DNA of 19,108 nucleotides from an uncultured Ligilactobacillus sp. (GCA_934201845.1 CAKPXA010000003.1:1-19108), one strand, 5' to 3'. Counted from the first letter of the stretch, positions 1-7,160 are shown. Notes: generated by a model from the letters alone, not told the origin. Made by a program: numbers and translations.

Positions 1-88
1 CTGTTTCAAACAGGAGACCCTGCACATTTGCTTATCGAAACTTTGTTCAGTTTTCAAAGATCTGTTTCTAAGATGTCACTCGTTGCGA
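1..88 (-). promoter_or_regulatory. rRNA operon leader with boxA-like antiterminator site (16S expected beyond left edge)
   Basis: This is the transcribed leader downstream of the last of four tandem promoters. Reading leftward it contains ATCTTTGAAAACTGAAC (within 45-64), close to the boxA of Bacillota rrn leaders, which recruits the NusB/S10 antitermination complex. A short hairpin (GTCGC/GTGAC, about 74-88) opens the transcript, and a 6-bp palindrome (CTGTTT C AAACAG, 1-13) closes the visible part. No rRNA sequence is inside the window, so the 16S assignment rests on the promoter array and the boxA-like motif. A tRNA or 5S-led stable RNA operon is the alternative. Confidence 0.6.
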
Positions 89-95
89 CTTCTTA

Positions 96-124
96 ATTTT
101 ATCATCGGCATTTTATTTTGTCAA
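96..124 (-). promoter_or_regulatory. Tandem promoter 4 (nearest to the stable RNA)
   Basis: Leftward sigma-A promoter. The -35 TTGACA (119-124) is a perfect match; a 17-bp spacer separates it from the -10 TAAAAT (96-101). An A/T-rich tract (125-150) lies directly upstream and resembles an UP element. Transcription would start near 88. Confidence 0.8.
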
Positions 125-183
125 GAACTTTTTTCAAAAATATTTTCTGAACCATTCCAGCAAAACAATTTGCCGACCAAATT

Positions 184-212
184 ATTATCGCACTTCTCAA
201 TGATAATGTCAA
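184..212 (-). promoter_or_regulatory. Tandem promoter 3
   Basis: Leftward sigma-A promoter: -35 TTGACA (207-212), 17-bp spacer, -10 GATAAT (184-189). It lies 88 nt upstream of promoter 4 and shares the AAGTG spacer segment and the ATAATT flank with promoter 2, which suggests duplication. Confidence 0.75.
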
Positions 213-261
213 CAATAATTTACAATGTAATTTTTTGCTGCTTATCAGCGGCAACTCAATT

Positions 262-290
262 ATCATAACACTTTGAAGAAGATGCGTCAA
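262..290 (-). promoter_or_regulatory. Tandem promoter 2
   Basis: Leftward sigma-A promoter: -35 TTGACG (285-290), 17-bp spacer, -10 TATGAT (262-267). It lies 78 nt upstream of promoter 3. A hairpin (TTGCTGCT/AGCGGCAA, 236-255) sits just downstream, between promoters 2 and 3; it lacks a following T-run, so it is not an obvious terminator. Confidence 0.75.
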
Positions 291-345
291 CATCTTTTTT
301 CAATTCGTTAAAATCAGACTGCGCTGCTCAATCAGCAACTTTCTT

Positions 346-373
346 AGTATACCATGTCAGAGAAAAATAGCAA
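346..373 (-). promoter_or_regulatory. Tandem promoter 1 (most upstream)
   Basis: Leftward promoter: -35 TTGCTA (368-373), 16-bp spacer, extended -10 TGGTATACT (core 346-351). An A/T-rich stretch with an imperfect stem-loop (CTGAA/TTCAG, 401-415) lies upstream. It is 84 nt upstream of promoter 2. Nothing else recognisable lies between here and the cvfD terminator at 478. Confidence 0.7.
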
Positions 374-477
374 GGCTTTTCCAAAAAACAATTCAAAAAT
401 CTGAATATTTTTCAGGTTACCACAAGTTTCCCTAAAATCTGCATGGGAAATCAGGACACTGCATTTCCCGGGAAGAC

Positions 478-504
478 AAAAAAGGAAGCCAAAAAGGCTT
501 CCTT
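478..504 (-). terminator. Rho-independent terminator of ppiB-cvfD
   Basis: Read leftward: a 9-bp stem (AAGGAAGCC/GGCTTCCTT, loop TTTTT) followed by six T. It sits directly after the cvfD stop codon and separates this operon from the stable-RNA promoters. Confidence 0.9.
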
Positions 505-508
505 CAAG

Positions 509-892
509 TCACTTTCCTTCGGCGATATCCTCCAGGGCGCTTTTGACCCAGCCGTCAAGCCGGCTCGCAATCGGGGCGAACCCTTCATGGACATGACGGT
601 TTGTCCAGTACTTCTTATGAGACGTATGTGTTGCCGGAACTTCAAAATCAAAAGGCTTCTCCAAGCATCGCACTGACAGCGAAATCTTCCGGGTGTATTC
701 GTCAATGTCAATAATCATGACCTTAACACGCTGACCGATCTTGAGATAGCTATGGATATCATCGATAAAGCCGTGCCTGCATTCCGAGATGTGAATCAGG
801 CCCTGAGTCTTATCATCCAATGCGACGAATGCACCGTATGGCTGAATGCCCGTGACCTTGCCGTCAAGGATCATCCCGATACGATAATTCAT
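509..892 (-). CDS. cvfD: S1-domain RNA-binding protein, CvfD/YugI (general stress protein 13) family
   Basis: 127 residues, normal for this small family. Residues 5-75 form one S1 RNA-binding domain: IGMILDGKVTGIQPYGAF, then GLIHISE (31-37), KIGQRVKVMIIDID and the closing KISLSVR. The C-terminal ~50 residues are an unclassified tail. In other Bacillota members, CvfD/YugI associates with ribosomes and acts in post-transcriptional regulation under stress; that role is taken from the family. The ATG at 892 is preferred over the in-frame ATG at 898 because AGGAG then lies 6 nt upstream rather than touching the start. It follows ppiB by 9 nt and is co-transcribed with it. A strong terminator follows. 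Confidence 0.88.
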   Translation of the reverse strand: MNYRIGMILDGKVTGIQPYGAFVALDDKTQGLIHISECRHGFIDDIHSYLKIGQRVKVMIIDIDEYTRKISLSVRCLEKPFDFEVPATHTSHKKYWTNRHVHEGFAPIASRLDGWVKSALEDIAEGK

Positions 893-901
893 GCGCATCT
901 C

Positions 902-1486
902 CTATTCTTCAATATCGACGCCGGCAATCACTACATCTTCCTTCGGCTTGTCGCCGAATGCCGTTTCAACCGCTGCAATCCTGTCAACGACATCCATCCC
1001 GGAAATAACCTGACCGAAGACTGTATGGCGGTGGTCAAGCCATGGCGTGCCGCCTTCCCTGTAAGCCTCGATGATTTCTGCCGGATAGCCTGCATCCTCC
1101 ATCTGACCGAACATGTCGGCGGAAACGTTCTTCGCCTGAACGATGAAGAACTGGCTGCCGTTCGTGTTCGGACCAGCGTTGGCCATGGAAAGCGCGCCGC
1201 GGATGTTGAACAGTTCGTTTGAAAACTCGTCCTCAAACGAATGGCCGTAGATGCTTTCGCCGCCCATGCCTGTTCCCGTCGGATCTCCGCCCTGAATCAT
1301 GAAGCCGTTGATGACACGATGGAAGATGACATCATCATACTTCCCTTCCCTGGACAGGCCGATGAAGTTTTCAACGGTCTTCGGAGCCTGGTCCTTGAAC
1401 AGGGCCAGCTTGATGTCGCCCATGTTCGTCCTGATTGTCGCCTTTACTGCGGCGTTTCCTGCGTCTAACTGCGGAAATGAACTCAT
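902..1486 (-). CDS. ppiB: Cyclophilin-type peptidyl-prolyl cis-trans isomerase
   Basis: 194 residues, a single cyclophilin domain catalysing cis-trans isomerisation of X-Pro bonds and so assisting protein folding. Diagnostic motifs are visible: [16 protein letters not shown] (55-70, with the catalytic Arg), [14 protein letters not shown] (101-114) and [15 protein letters not shown] towards the C-terminus. There is no signal peptide or lipobox, so it should be cytoplasmic. The start is supported by AGGAGG at 1493-1498. First gene of a two-gene unit with cvfD, driven by the promoter at 1534-1562. Confidence 0.95.
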   Translation of the reverse strand: MSSFPQLDAGNAAVKATIRTNMGDIKLALFKDQAPKTVENFIGLSREGKYDDVIFHRVINGFMIQGGDPTGTGMGGESIYGHSFEDEFSNELFNIRGALSMANAGPNTNGSQFFIVQAKNVSADMFGQMEDAGYPAEIIEAYREGGTPWLDHRHTVFGQVISGMDVVDRIAAVETAFGDKPKEDVVIAGVDIEE

Positions 1487-1533
1487 TTTAACCCTCCTGT
1501 TTCTACTTTATTATTGTTTATCACTCATTAAAT

Positions 1534-1562
1534 AGTATAATGTCTGACGGACTTATTATCAA
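1534..1562 (-). promoter_or_regulatory. Promoter of ppiB-cvfD
   Basis: Leftward sigma-A promoter: -35 TTGATA (1557-1562), 17-bp spacer, -10 TATACT (1534-1539), about 48 nt before the ppiB start. The -35 lies inside an 8-bp inverted repeat (CTTATTAT 1552-1559 / ATAATAAG 1574-1581), a possible operator in the gap between two divergent genes. Confidence 0.75.
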
Positions 1563-1686
1563 TAGAAGCGGGCATAATAAGCAGACATGCGCCGTCATTT
1601 AGAAAAACTTTAGATGCTGGCAATTTATTTTCAGCCTGAATTATGCTACCCTAAACTTAAGACCTATGAACGAAAGGAATTTGAAA

Positions 1687-2700
1687 ATGACTGAACAGGA
1701 ATACTATGACTTGACAATCATCGGAGGAGGCCCCGTCGGCATGTTCGCCGCAACGTATGCACGCATGCGCCTTGCGAAGACACAGATAATCGAAAGCCTC
1801 GACTCACTCGGCGGACAGGTCAGCGCCCTCTTCCCTTCCAAGAAGATCTATGACATCCCCGGTTTTGCCGGCATCACGGGCGCGGAGCTGATCTCCCGTC
1901 TCGAAGAGCAGGTTGACCACTTCTCGCCGGACATCTTCCTCGGCGAGACAGTGAAGGGCTTCGATAAGACGGACCTCGGCTTCAGAATCGAAACGACAAG
2001 GCGCACGACATACTCCAGGGCAATCATCATCGCGGCCGGAGTAGGCGCCTTCGAACCCCGGAGACTCGCCGTTGACAACGCCTCTGAATTTGAAGGAAAG
2101 GAAATCCGCTACTTCGTCAGGAATCCGGCGGAGTTCGCCGGAAAAACAGTTGCCATCGCAGGCGGCGGCGATTCTGCCGTTGACTGGGCACTGGAACTTG
2201 AGAAGGTTGCAGACGAAGTTCACATCATCCACCGCCGGGACCAGTTCCGCGCAATGGAGGGAAGCGTCGAGGCACTGCGCCAGAGTTCCGTGAATATCCA
2301 CACACCATATACGGTCACTGCCCTTGAACGACTCTCAGACGGAAAGCTCGGCGTAACGCTCAAGAAGGCAAAATCCGATGAAGAGGAACGGATTGCCGTT
2401 GACAACCTGATCGTCAACTACGGTTTCGTTTCCGACTCCAGAATTCTCGCCTCATGGGGGCTTGAAATGAACGGCAAGGCCGTTGCAGTCGACGGAAGCC
2501 AGCAGACATCCATTCCCGGTGTCTACGCCATCGGCGACATCGCATCCCGTCCGGGCAAAATCAACCTGATTGCGACGGGATTCGGCGAGGCACCAAGCGC
2601 GGTAGCCAATGCGCTGGAATACGTCTATCCCGAAAAGAAGCAGCCTGCCCACAGCACTCAGCTGATGAAGGCCTTCGAATCCACCGAAGGAGAAAGGTAA
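1687..2700 (+). CDS. Ferredoxin/flavodoxin-NADP+ reductase, YumC type
   Basis: 337 residues, matching the thioredoxin-reductase-like FNR family of Bacillota. These FAD enzymes pass electrons between NADPH and ferredoxin or flavodoxin. Visible features are the N-terminal FAD Rossmann motif IIGGGPVGMFAA (11-22), the second dinucleotide-binding motif GGGDSAVDWA (159-168) followed by IHRRDQFRA, and the C-terminal YAIGDI FAD-contact motif. The CxxC redox pair of true thioredoxin reductases is absent from the central domain, which separates it from TrxB. The ATG at 1687 has AAAGGA 8 nt upstream; the in-frame ATG at 1666 has no such site. Transcribed divergently from ppiB. No clear terminator follows. 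Confidence 0.9.
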   Translation: MTEQEYYDLTIIGGGPVGMFAATYARMRLAKTQIIESLDSLGGQVSALFPSKKIYDIPGFAGITGAELISRLEEQVDHFSPDIFLGETVKGFDKTDLGFRIETTRRTTYSRAIIIAAGVGAFEPRRLAVDNASEFEGKEIRYFVRNPAEFAGKTVAIAGGGDSAVDWALELEKVADEVHIIHRRDQFRAMEGSVEALRQSSVNIHTPYTVTALERLSDGKLGVTLKKAKSDEEERIAVDNLIVNYGFVSDSRILASWGLEMNGKAVAVDGSQQTSIPGVYAIGDIASRPGKINLIATGFGEAPSAVANALEYVYPEKKQPAHSTQLMKAFESTEGER

Positions 2701-2759
2701 ATTTTATGTAACAGCTGGAAACTCAACATTGGTACAATCAGTTTCTATGCATTCCGTTC

Positions 2760-2787
2760 TGTAAACCATTGTAAACATTCGGTAAAT
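2760..2787 (+). promoter_or_regulatory. Triple TGTAAA-type direct repeat, candidate activator site (PhoP-box-like)
   Basis: TGTAAAC (2760-2766), TGTAAAC (2770-2776) and GGTAAAT (2781-2787) form direct repeats with 10- and 11-nt periods. On the opposite strand these read TTTACM units, similar to the TTHACA repeats bound by PhoP-type response regulators. The array overlaps the -35 of the dedA promoter. The regulator is inferred from resemblance only. Confidence 0.4.
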
Positions 2788-2797
2788 GCGGTATACT
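2769..2797 (+). promoter_or_regulatory. Promoter of dedA
   Basis: -35 TTGTAA (2769-2774), 17-bp spacer, -10 TATACT (2792-2797). A second -10-like TATAAT (2815-2820) lies closer to the gene but has no -35 at the right distance. Confidence 0.7.
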
Positions 2798-2845
2798 GAA
2801 GAATTTCTACAGTATATAATTCGTGTATAGCAAAAGGAGAAAAAA

Positions 2846-3508
2846 GTGACTTATTTAATAGATTTCGTTCTTCACATTGACTCTCACCTTGTTTCAATCG
2901 TCAATACATTCGGCGACTGGACATACCTGATTCTGTTCGCAATCATCTTCATCGAGACAGGTGCGGTCATCATGCCGTTCCTTCCGGGCGACTCACTCCT
3001 GTTTGCAGCCTGTGCCATGGCCGCAAACCCGGATTACAACCTCAACATCTGGGTGTTCGTGATCCTGTTCCTGCTCGCCCCGTTCCTCGGTGACTCGCTG
3101 AACTTCTTCATCGGGCACAAGGTCGGAAAATCCCTGACGAAGAATTCCTTCTTCGGCCGCTTCATCAAGGAGGAGCACCTCAAAAAGACCGAGGCCTTCT
3201 TCGAGAAGCACGGCGGACTTGCAATCTCCCTTGCGCGCTTCATGCCGATCATCCGCACGATGTCACCATTCGTCTTCGGCGGATCCGGCGGCAGATACAA
3301 GACGTTCCTGCCATACTGCGTTGCGGGCGTTGTCGCCTGGGTGACGCTGTGCTGCGGCGCCGGCTACTTCTTCGGCAACTTCCCGGTTGTCAAGGAGCAC
3401 TTCTCACTGATCATCGTCGGAATCATCGTCGTTTCCATGATTCCTGCCCTGATCGGCGTGCTCAGGACGAAGTTCGGCAGCAGCTCAGAAGGGGAAAGTG
3501 AAGACTGA
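2846..3508 (+). CDS. DedA-family integral membrane protein
   Basis: 220 residues, typical DedA/SNARE-associated-type length. Seen: the re-entrant acidic motif FIETG (35-39) followed by PFLPGDS (44-50), the polar segment before residue 120, and the family signature ARFMPIIRT (130-138) with the two conserved arginines, then hydrophobic segments near 155-175 and 185-205. DedA proteins sit in the cytoplasmic membrane; some members recycle undecaprenyl phosphate or move other phospholipids across it, but which one applies here cannot be read from sequence. The GTG start at 2846 has AAGGAG 6 nt upstream. The MFS gene follows after 49 nt without a terminator, so the two are probably co-transcribed. 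Confidence 0.92.
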   Translation: MTYLIDFVLHIDSHLVSIVNTFGDWTYLILFAIIFIETGAVIMPFLPGDSLLFAACAMAANPDYNLNIWVFVILFLLAPFLGDSLNFFIGHKVGKSLTKNSFFGRFIKEEHLKKTEAFFEKHGGLAISLARFMPIIRTMSPFVFGGSGGRYKTFLPYCVAGVVAWVTLCCGAGYFFGNFPVVKEHFSLIIVGIIVVSMIPALIGVLRTKFGSSSEGESED

Positions 3509-3557
3509 AACTTGAATGACCGCATAATCTCCTTAATTCAAACACGAGGTTATGACA

Positions 3558-4826
3558 ATGAAATTCAAAATGACACCACTCGAAAAGAAGTGGGTTCTCT
3601 ATGATGTCGGCAACTCTGCATTTGCCATGCTGACGGCGACGATTCTGCCGATATACTTCAACTGTCTTGCGAAGAGCGCGGGACTCTCCTCGGTCGACTA
3701 TCTTGCCTACTGGGGATATGCAGTGTCCGTCTGCACGCTGCTCGTGGCCGTCATGGGACCGACGCTCGGCGCCATCGCCGACGTCAGGAACCTGAAGAAG
3801 AGGCTCTTCTTCGTCTGCCTGGTCGCCGGCACGCTCGGCTGCGCCGTTCTCGGCTTCATCCCGTCATGGTTCTTCTTCCTGGTCGTCTTCGTCCTGACAA
3901 ATACAGGGTATTCAGCCAGCCTGATCTTCTATGACTCCATGCTCACCGACGTCACGGAGCCCAAGCGCATGGACACGGTCTCCTCCCAGGGATTCGCCTG
4001 GGGATACATCGGAAGCTGCATCCCGTTCGTGGCAGGTCTGATGTTCGTGCTCTTCTCGTCGAAGATCGGGATCACGCTTCAGGCGGCCATGACCATCGCC
4101 TTCATCATCACCGCCGTCTGGTGGTTCGGCTCGACGGTTCCCCTGCTTGGTTCATACAGGCAGCGCTACTACGTCGAAAAGCCCGAAAAGCTCGTCTCAC
4201 ACAGTCTGAGACGCCTCGGACACACGGTGAAGGACATCTTCCATGACAAGAAGGTCTTCATGTTCCTTCTGGCCTACTTCTTCTACATCGACGGCGTCTT
4301 CACCGTCATCGACATGGCCACGGCCTACGGCAAGGCGCTCGGTCTGAACAGCACCGGCCTTCTGCTAGCGCTGCTCGTCACCCAGATCGTGGCTTTCCCG
4401 TCAGTGCTCATTCTGAATGAAATCGCCAAGAAGGTCTCGCCTGCGGCAATCATCACCGTCTGCATCGTGGCGTATCTCGGAATCTCCCTTTACGCATACG
4501 GGATGCACACGCAGCTTGACTTCTGGATCCTGGCCGTCGTCGTCGGCATGTTCCAGGGCACGATTCAGGCCCTGTCCCGCTCCTACTTCGGCAAGATCAT
4601 CCCGCCCGAAAAGTCAGGCGAGTACTTCGGCCTCTACGACATCTTCGGCAAGGGCGCCTCGATTCTCGGCACAATCATCGTCTCGCTTGTCAGCCAGCTG
4701 ACAGGCAACCTGAACCTGAGCGTCAGCGCCCTCTCCATTCTGTTCCTGATTGGTCTCGTTCTCTTCCGCAGGGCAGTCCGCCTCAACGAAGCCAGCGCAG
4801 ACACTAATCAGCTGACGGACATGTAG
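3558..4826 (+). CDS. MFS transporter, UMF1 (Atg22-like) family
   Basis: 422 residues with about 12 hydrophobic segments. The N-terminus KKWVLYDVGNSAFA is the hallmark of the UMF1/Atg22-like branch of the major facilitator superfamily, as are the GPTLGAIAD loop and the YFGLYDIFGKGASILG segment in the C-terminal half. Fungal Atg22 exports amino acids from vacuoles; bacterial substrates are unknown, so none is assigned. Start choice: GAGG (3546-3549) is 8 nt before the ATG at 3558 but only 2 nt before the ATG at 3552, so 3558 is preferred. Likely second gene of a dedA operon, ended by the terminator at 4867. Confidence 0.9.
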   Translation: MKFKMTPLEKKWVLYDVGNSAFAMLTATILPIYFNCLAKSAGLSSVDYLAYWGYAVSVCTLLVAVMGPTLGAIADVRNLKKRLFFVCLVAGTLGCAVLGFIPSWFFFLVVFVLTNTGYSASLIFYDSMLTDVTEPKRMDTVSSQGFAWGYIGSCIPFVAGLMFVLFSSKIGITLQAAMTIAFIITAVWWFGSTVPLLGSYRQRYYVEKPEKLVSHSLRRLGHTVKDIFHDKKVFMFLLAYFFYIDGVFTVIDMATAYGKALGLNSTGLLLALLVTQIVAFPSVLILNEIAKKVSPAAIITVCIVAYLGISLYAYGMHTQLDFWILAVVVGMFQGTIQALSRSYFGKIIPPEKSGEYFGLYDIFGKGASILGTIIVSLVSQLTGNLNLSVSALSILFLIGLVLFRRAVRLNEASADTNQLTDM

Positions 4827-4866
4827 ATACGCAAAAGCACCGGAACTAAATGTGAAATCTACAAAA

Positions 4867-4908
4867 AACGCTCCACGCATTGAAAAAATGTGTGGGGCGT
4901 TTTCCTTT
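4867..4908 (+). terminator. Bidirectional terminator between the MFS gene and the convergent leftward operon
   Basis: A 15-bp stem with G-U pairs (AACGCTCCACGCATT / AATGTGTGGGGCGTT, loop GAAAA) is followed by TTTCCTTT rightward and preceded by an A-run that gives a T-run leftward. It could stop transcription from either side. Confidence 0.85.
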
Positions 4909-4959
4909 GGGCAAATGCTCAGGTGCAAAGTTGACGGATGAGGTCCTCAATCATACCGG

Positions 4960-5045
4960 TGATTTGGCCAGCCGACCGCTGCAGGGAGAAGCGACCGCCA
5001 AATTCACAGATGCCGCCAAGCCTCTTTTCTGACCGGAAACAAGGG
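4960..5045 (-). repeat. Dispersed intergenic repeat, copy C (degraded)
   Basis: Read leftward, this non-coding stretch shows islands collinear with the copy at 17363: TTCCG, CTTGGC, GTCG(C)TT and CGGTCGGCTGGCCAAATC, the last matching CGGTGGCTGACCAATC. Offsets between islands agree within about 5 nt over 70 nt. It is the most diverged of the three copies and starts just behind the hairpin that follows the DUF1461 gene. Confidence 0.4.
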
Positions 5046-5059
5046 CATGCACAGCAAAG

Positions 5060-5092
5060 AGGCTTCCTGCCCTCTCAGGGAGCAGAAAGCCT
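5060..5092 (-). terminator. Stem-loop after the DUF1461 gene, probable weak terminator
   Basis: Read leftward: AGGCTT...AAGCCT outer stem, CTG/CAG, then CCCT/AGGG around a GAG loop, beginning 5 nt after the stop codon. Only a short CTTT follows, so termination may be inefficient. The 3' arm can also pair with a second AAGCCTCTTT/AAAGAGGCTT repeat (5018-5027 / 5056-5065). Confidence 0.55.
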
Positions 5093-5096
5093 TGAT

Positions 5097-5723
5097 TCAG
5101 TCTTCAGCTGCATGCTTCAGTTCCCATCTGCCGCGCCAGAGCAGCAGGCCCTGAAGCAGGACGAACAGGATGATGAACATGCCAAAGCATGCCATGAAGA
5201 ATTCAGACGGCAGAGCCAGGATGATCGGATCAGTGTCGGGATCGAATATCCAGTCCGAGTTTCTGAAGAGAATCTCATGGAACGTGACGAAGAAATCCTC
5301 GAAATCGGAGACAAGGAACACACCAATCATGAAGATGACGGCAAAGCACCATCTGATCGGGTTGATGAGGCGCCAGGTCTGCCTCTCCGCCATCAGCCGG
5401 CGGACATAGTGCACCGCAAACGGCACCGTCAGCAGGCAGACGGCATAGTCGAGCAGAAACAGCTTCCTGCAGTCCGCAAAGTGCGTCATGCCGCTCTGGG
5501 ACATCGGAAGGGACAGCTGCAGACGGCCGGTCCACGGAAGGTTCAGGTAGTCAAGCAGGCGGCCGTATTCAATCATCAGCTGAGCCCTTGTCAGACCCAC
5601 TTCCCTGTAGAGGCGGTAGTGGTCGACGAAGAAGGCATACAGCGGTCTGAAGTTGATGGTGACGGCAATGCTCAGTGACACTATTGCCAGAAGCAGCACT
5701 GCATTTTTCAGCCAGACTCTCAC
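5097..5723 (-). CDS. TIGR01906/DUF1461 family integral membrane protein
   Basis: 208 residues with four hydrophobic segments: one at the N-terminus (residues ~5-25), one in the middle after DCRKLFLLDYAVC, one near RWCFAVIFMIGVFLV and one at the C-terminus. The layout, with a large outer loop after the first segment, matches the TIGR01906 family found in many Bacillota next to a YutF/NagD-like phosphatase, as here. Function is unknown. Start: the GTG at 5723 overlaps the yutF stop as GTGA and has GGAAGG 4 nt upstream; the ATG at 5735 has no ribosome-binding site, so the shorter form is favoured. Translation is probably coupled to yutF. Confidence 0.82.
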   Translation of the reverse strand: MRVWLKNAVLLLAIVSLSIAVTINFRPLYAFFVDHYRLYREVGLTRAQLMIEYGRLLDYLNLPWTGRLQLSLPMSQSGMTHFADCRKLFLLDYAVCLLTVPFAVHYVRRLMAERQTWRLINPIRWCFAVIFMIGVFLVSDFEDFFVTFHEILFRNSDWIFDPDTDPIILALPSEFFMACFGMFIILFVLLQGLLLWRGRWELKHAAED

Positions 5724-6493
5724 TCTACCTTCCATTCGTCAAGAGATCCCAGCTCGATTGTCGGGGCGATTTCCTGCTTCGCCACAAGTTCGCGCGTCGA
5801 GACGCCGGTGTAGACAAGCATCGTGTCGATGCCGAAGTTGATGCCGGCCTTGATGTCCGTCATGTAGTTGTCACCGACCATGACCACTTCATCCTTCTTC
5901 AGTCCGAGGCGCTTCAGGGCCTTTTCCATGATGATCGTCTCGGGCTTGCCGATGTAGGTTGCCTTCTGCTGCGTCGAGCATTCGACCAGGGCAATCACGG
6001 AACCGGCGCCGGGAACAAGACCGCGTTCGTTCGGCAGATTCGTGTCGGCGTTCGTGCCGATGAACTTCGCGCCGCGCTTGATGGCCAGCGTGGCCAGTTC
6101 GAACTTGTGATACGTGACGTCATAGTCGAGACCGACGACGACATAGTCGGGGGTTGTTTCCTCGAAGTGGAAGCCGCGGTCAAGAATGGCCTGCTTCAGT
6201 CCGAGTTCGCCGATGACGTAGACGCTGCGCCTGCTTTCGTCCAGGTCCGCAATGTAGTCGGCAGTGGCCAGCGCTGACGTGTAGACGTTGTCCTCGCTGA
6301 CATGAATGTCAAAGTTCTCGGCCAGGTTCTCGACGACCTTGGCCGGAGCCTGCGTGCTGTTGTTCGTGACGAACAGGAAGGGGACGTCATGTTCCTGGAG
6401 ACGCTCGATGAAGCGGCGCGCCGCTGGAATCTTCTCCTTTCCCCTGTAGATTGTTCCGTCCAGATCAATCATGTATCCTGCATACTTCTTCAT
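5720..6493 (-). CDS. yutF: HAD-superfamily IIA sugar/nucleotide phosphatase, YutF/NagD-like
   Basis: 257 residues. HAD motif I is DLDGTIYRG (10-18, nucleophile Asp10 and acid-base Asp12), motif II TNNST (43-47), the KPE lysine (183) is motif III, and GDNYMTD (207-213) is motif IV. The IIA-type cap lies between motifs II and III. Such enzymes hydrolyse phosphate esters of small metabolites; the substrate cannot be told from the sequence. The ATG at 6493 gives the usual MKKYxGY start, with AGAGG 11 nt upstream; a TTG at 6499 is better spaced and is the alternative. It lies between yutD and a DUF1461 gene, an arrangement close to the B. subtilis yut cluster. Confidence 0.92.
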   Translation of the reverse strand: MKKYAGYMIDLDGTIYRGKEKIPAARRFIERLQEHDVPFLFVTNNSTQAPAKVVENLAENFDIHVSEDNVYTSALATADYIADLDESRRSVYVIGELGLKQAILDRGFHFEETTPDYVVVGLDYDVTYHKFELATLAIKRGAKFIGTNADTNLPNERGLVPGAGSVIALVECSTQQKATYIGKPETIIMEKALKRLGLKKDEVVMVGDNYMTDIKAGINFGIDTMLVYTGVSTRELVAKQEIAPTIELGSLDEWKVE

Positions 6494-6508
6494 TTTCAAA
6501 TCAACCTC

Positions 6509-7117
6509 TTAGTCTTTCTGCCTGATTGTGAAGTGACGGCTGCGCGAGTTCTTTCCCACAGTCTTCGCCTTCATCCTGTTCTTTCTTTCCTTCTTGTCCT
6601 TGTTGCGGTTCGGCTTTCTGCTCCTGACCTCATAGACCTTCTCGTCAAAGCTGTCAGCCTGCCGCTGGCGCCGGCGCCTGTTCCGCTGCTTTGAACTGCT
6701 GCGGCTTCTCCGGCGCTCTTCCTTCGGCACGGGAGCCGGCTTCTGAACGTCAAGATTGTGCAGCACGAAGTAGGCACAGCCGAAGTTGCAGTTCTCATAG
6801 AGATAGTCCATCAGATGGTCGATGTTCTGAGAAGGCGTGCCCTTCCTGCTGCCGGACTCGTAGAAGCCGCGCAGCCTGAGCTGGTCATATCCCCAGTCCC
6901 CGACGATGTAGTCGTATTTTGTGAGAATCTGGCTGAACCGCTCACTCAGCCTGTCAGCTTGAAAGCCGTCGCGATAATTCCTGACCAAAACGTACGGATG
7001 CCCGTCTATCAGCATCTGAGCATCACTTTGCATCACGATTTCACTTGCGTTCTCGGCCAGCTTCTCCGCCTTCTTCAGGAGCTGGTCCTCACGGCGTTCA
7101 CGTTTGCTGCTGTTCAA
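6509..7117 (-). CDS. yutD: YutD-like protein (DUF1027)
   Basis: 202 residues. The central region (about 35-125), with VLVRNYRDGF, the KYDYIVGDWGYDQLRLRGFY block and NCNFGCAYFVLHNL, is the YutD domain. The last ~75 residues are a low-complexity tail very rich in Arg/Lys (SRSSSKQRNRRRRQRQ), longer than in B. subtilis YutD and likely disordered or nucleic-acid contacting (inference). The biochemical role of the family is unknown. Start is TTG at 7117 with GGAGG 8 nt upstream. First gene of yutD-yutF-DUF1461; 15 nt separate it from yutF. Confidence 0.85.
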   Translation of the reverse strand: MNSSKRERREDQLLKKAEKLAENASEIVMQSDAQMLIDGHPYVLVRNYRDGFQADRLSERFSQILTKYDYIVGDWGYDQLRLRGFYESGSRKGTPSQNIDHLMDYLYENCNFGCAYFVLHNLDVQKPAPVPKEERRRSRSSSKQRNRRRRQRQADSFDEKVYEVRSRKPNRNKDKKERKNRMKAKTVGKNSRSRHFTIRQKD

Positions 7118-7151
7118 AAGAATTCCTCCCGCTTCCAGAATGTATCACCTT

Positions 7152-7160
7152 ATTATACCA
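7152..7160 (-). promoter_or_regulatory. Extended -10 promoter of the yutD operon
   Basis: Leftward TGGTATAAT (core TATAAT 7152-7157), a perfect extended -10, 35 nt before the yutD start. No -35 is evident at 17 bp, where the sequence is still the end of the phosphoesterase gene. Confidence 0.6.

Noticed and set aside
83..293. Two 61-63 codon frames in the promoter array
   Set aside because: A/T-rich chance frames across four promoters, without ribosome-binding sites.
4938..5678. 246-codon open frame on the plus strand
   Set aside because: Antisense to the DUF1461 membrane protein; composition is Gln/Glu/His-rich shadow coding and the opposite strand has clear family features and operon context.
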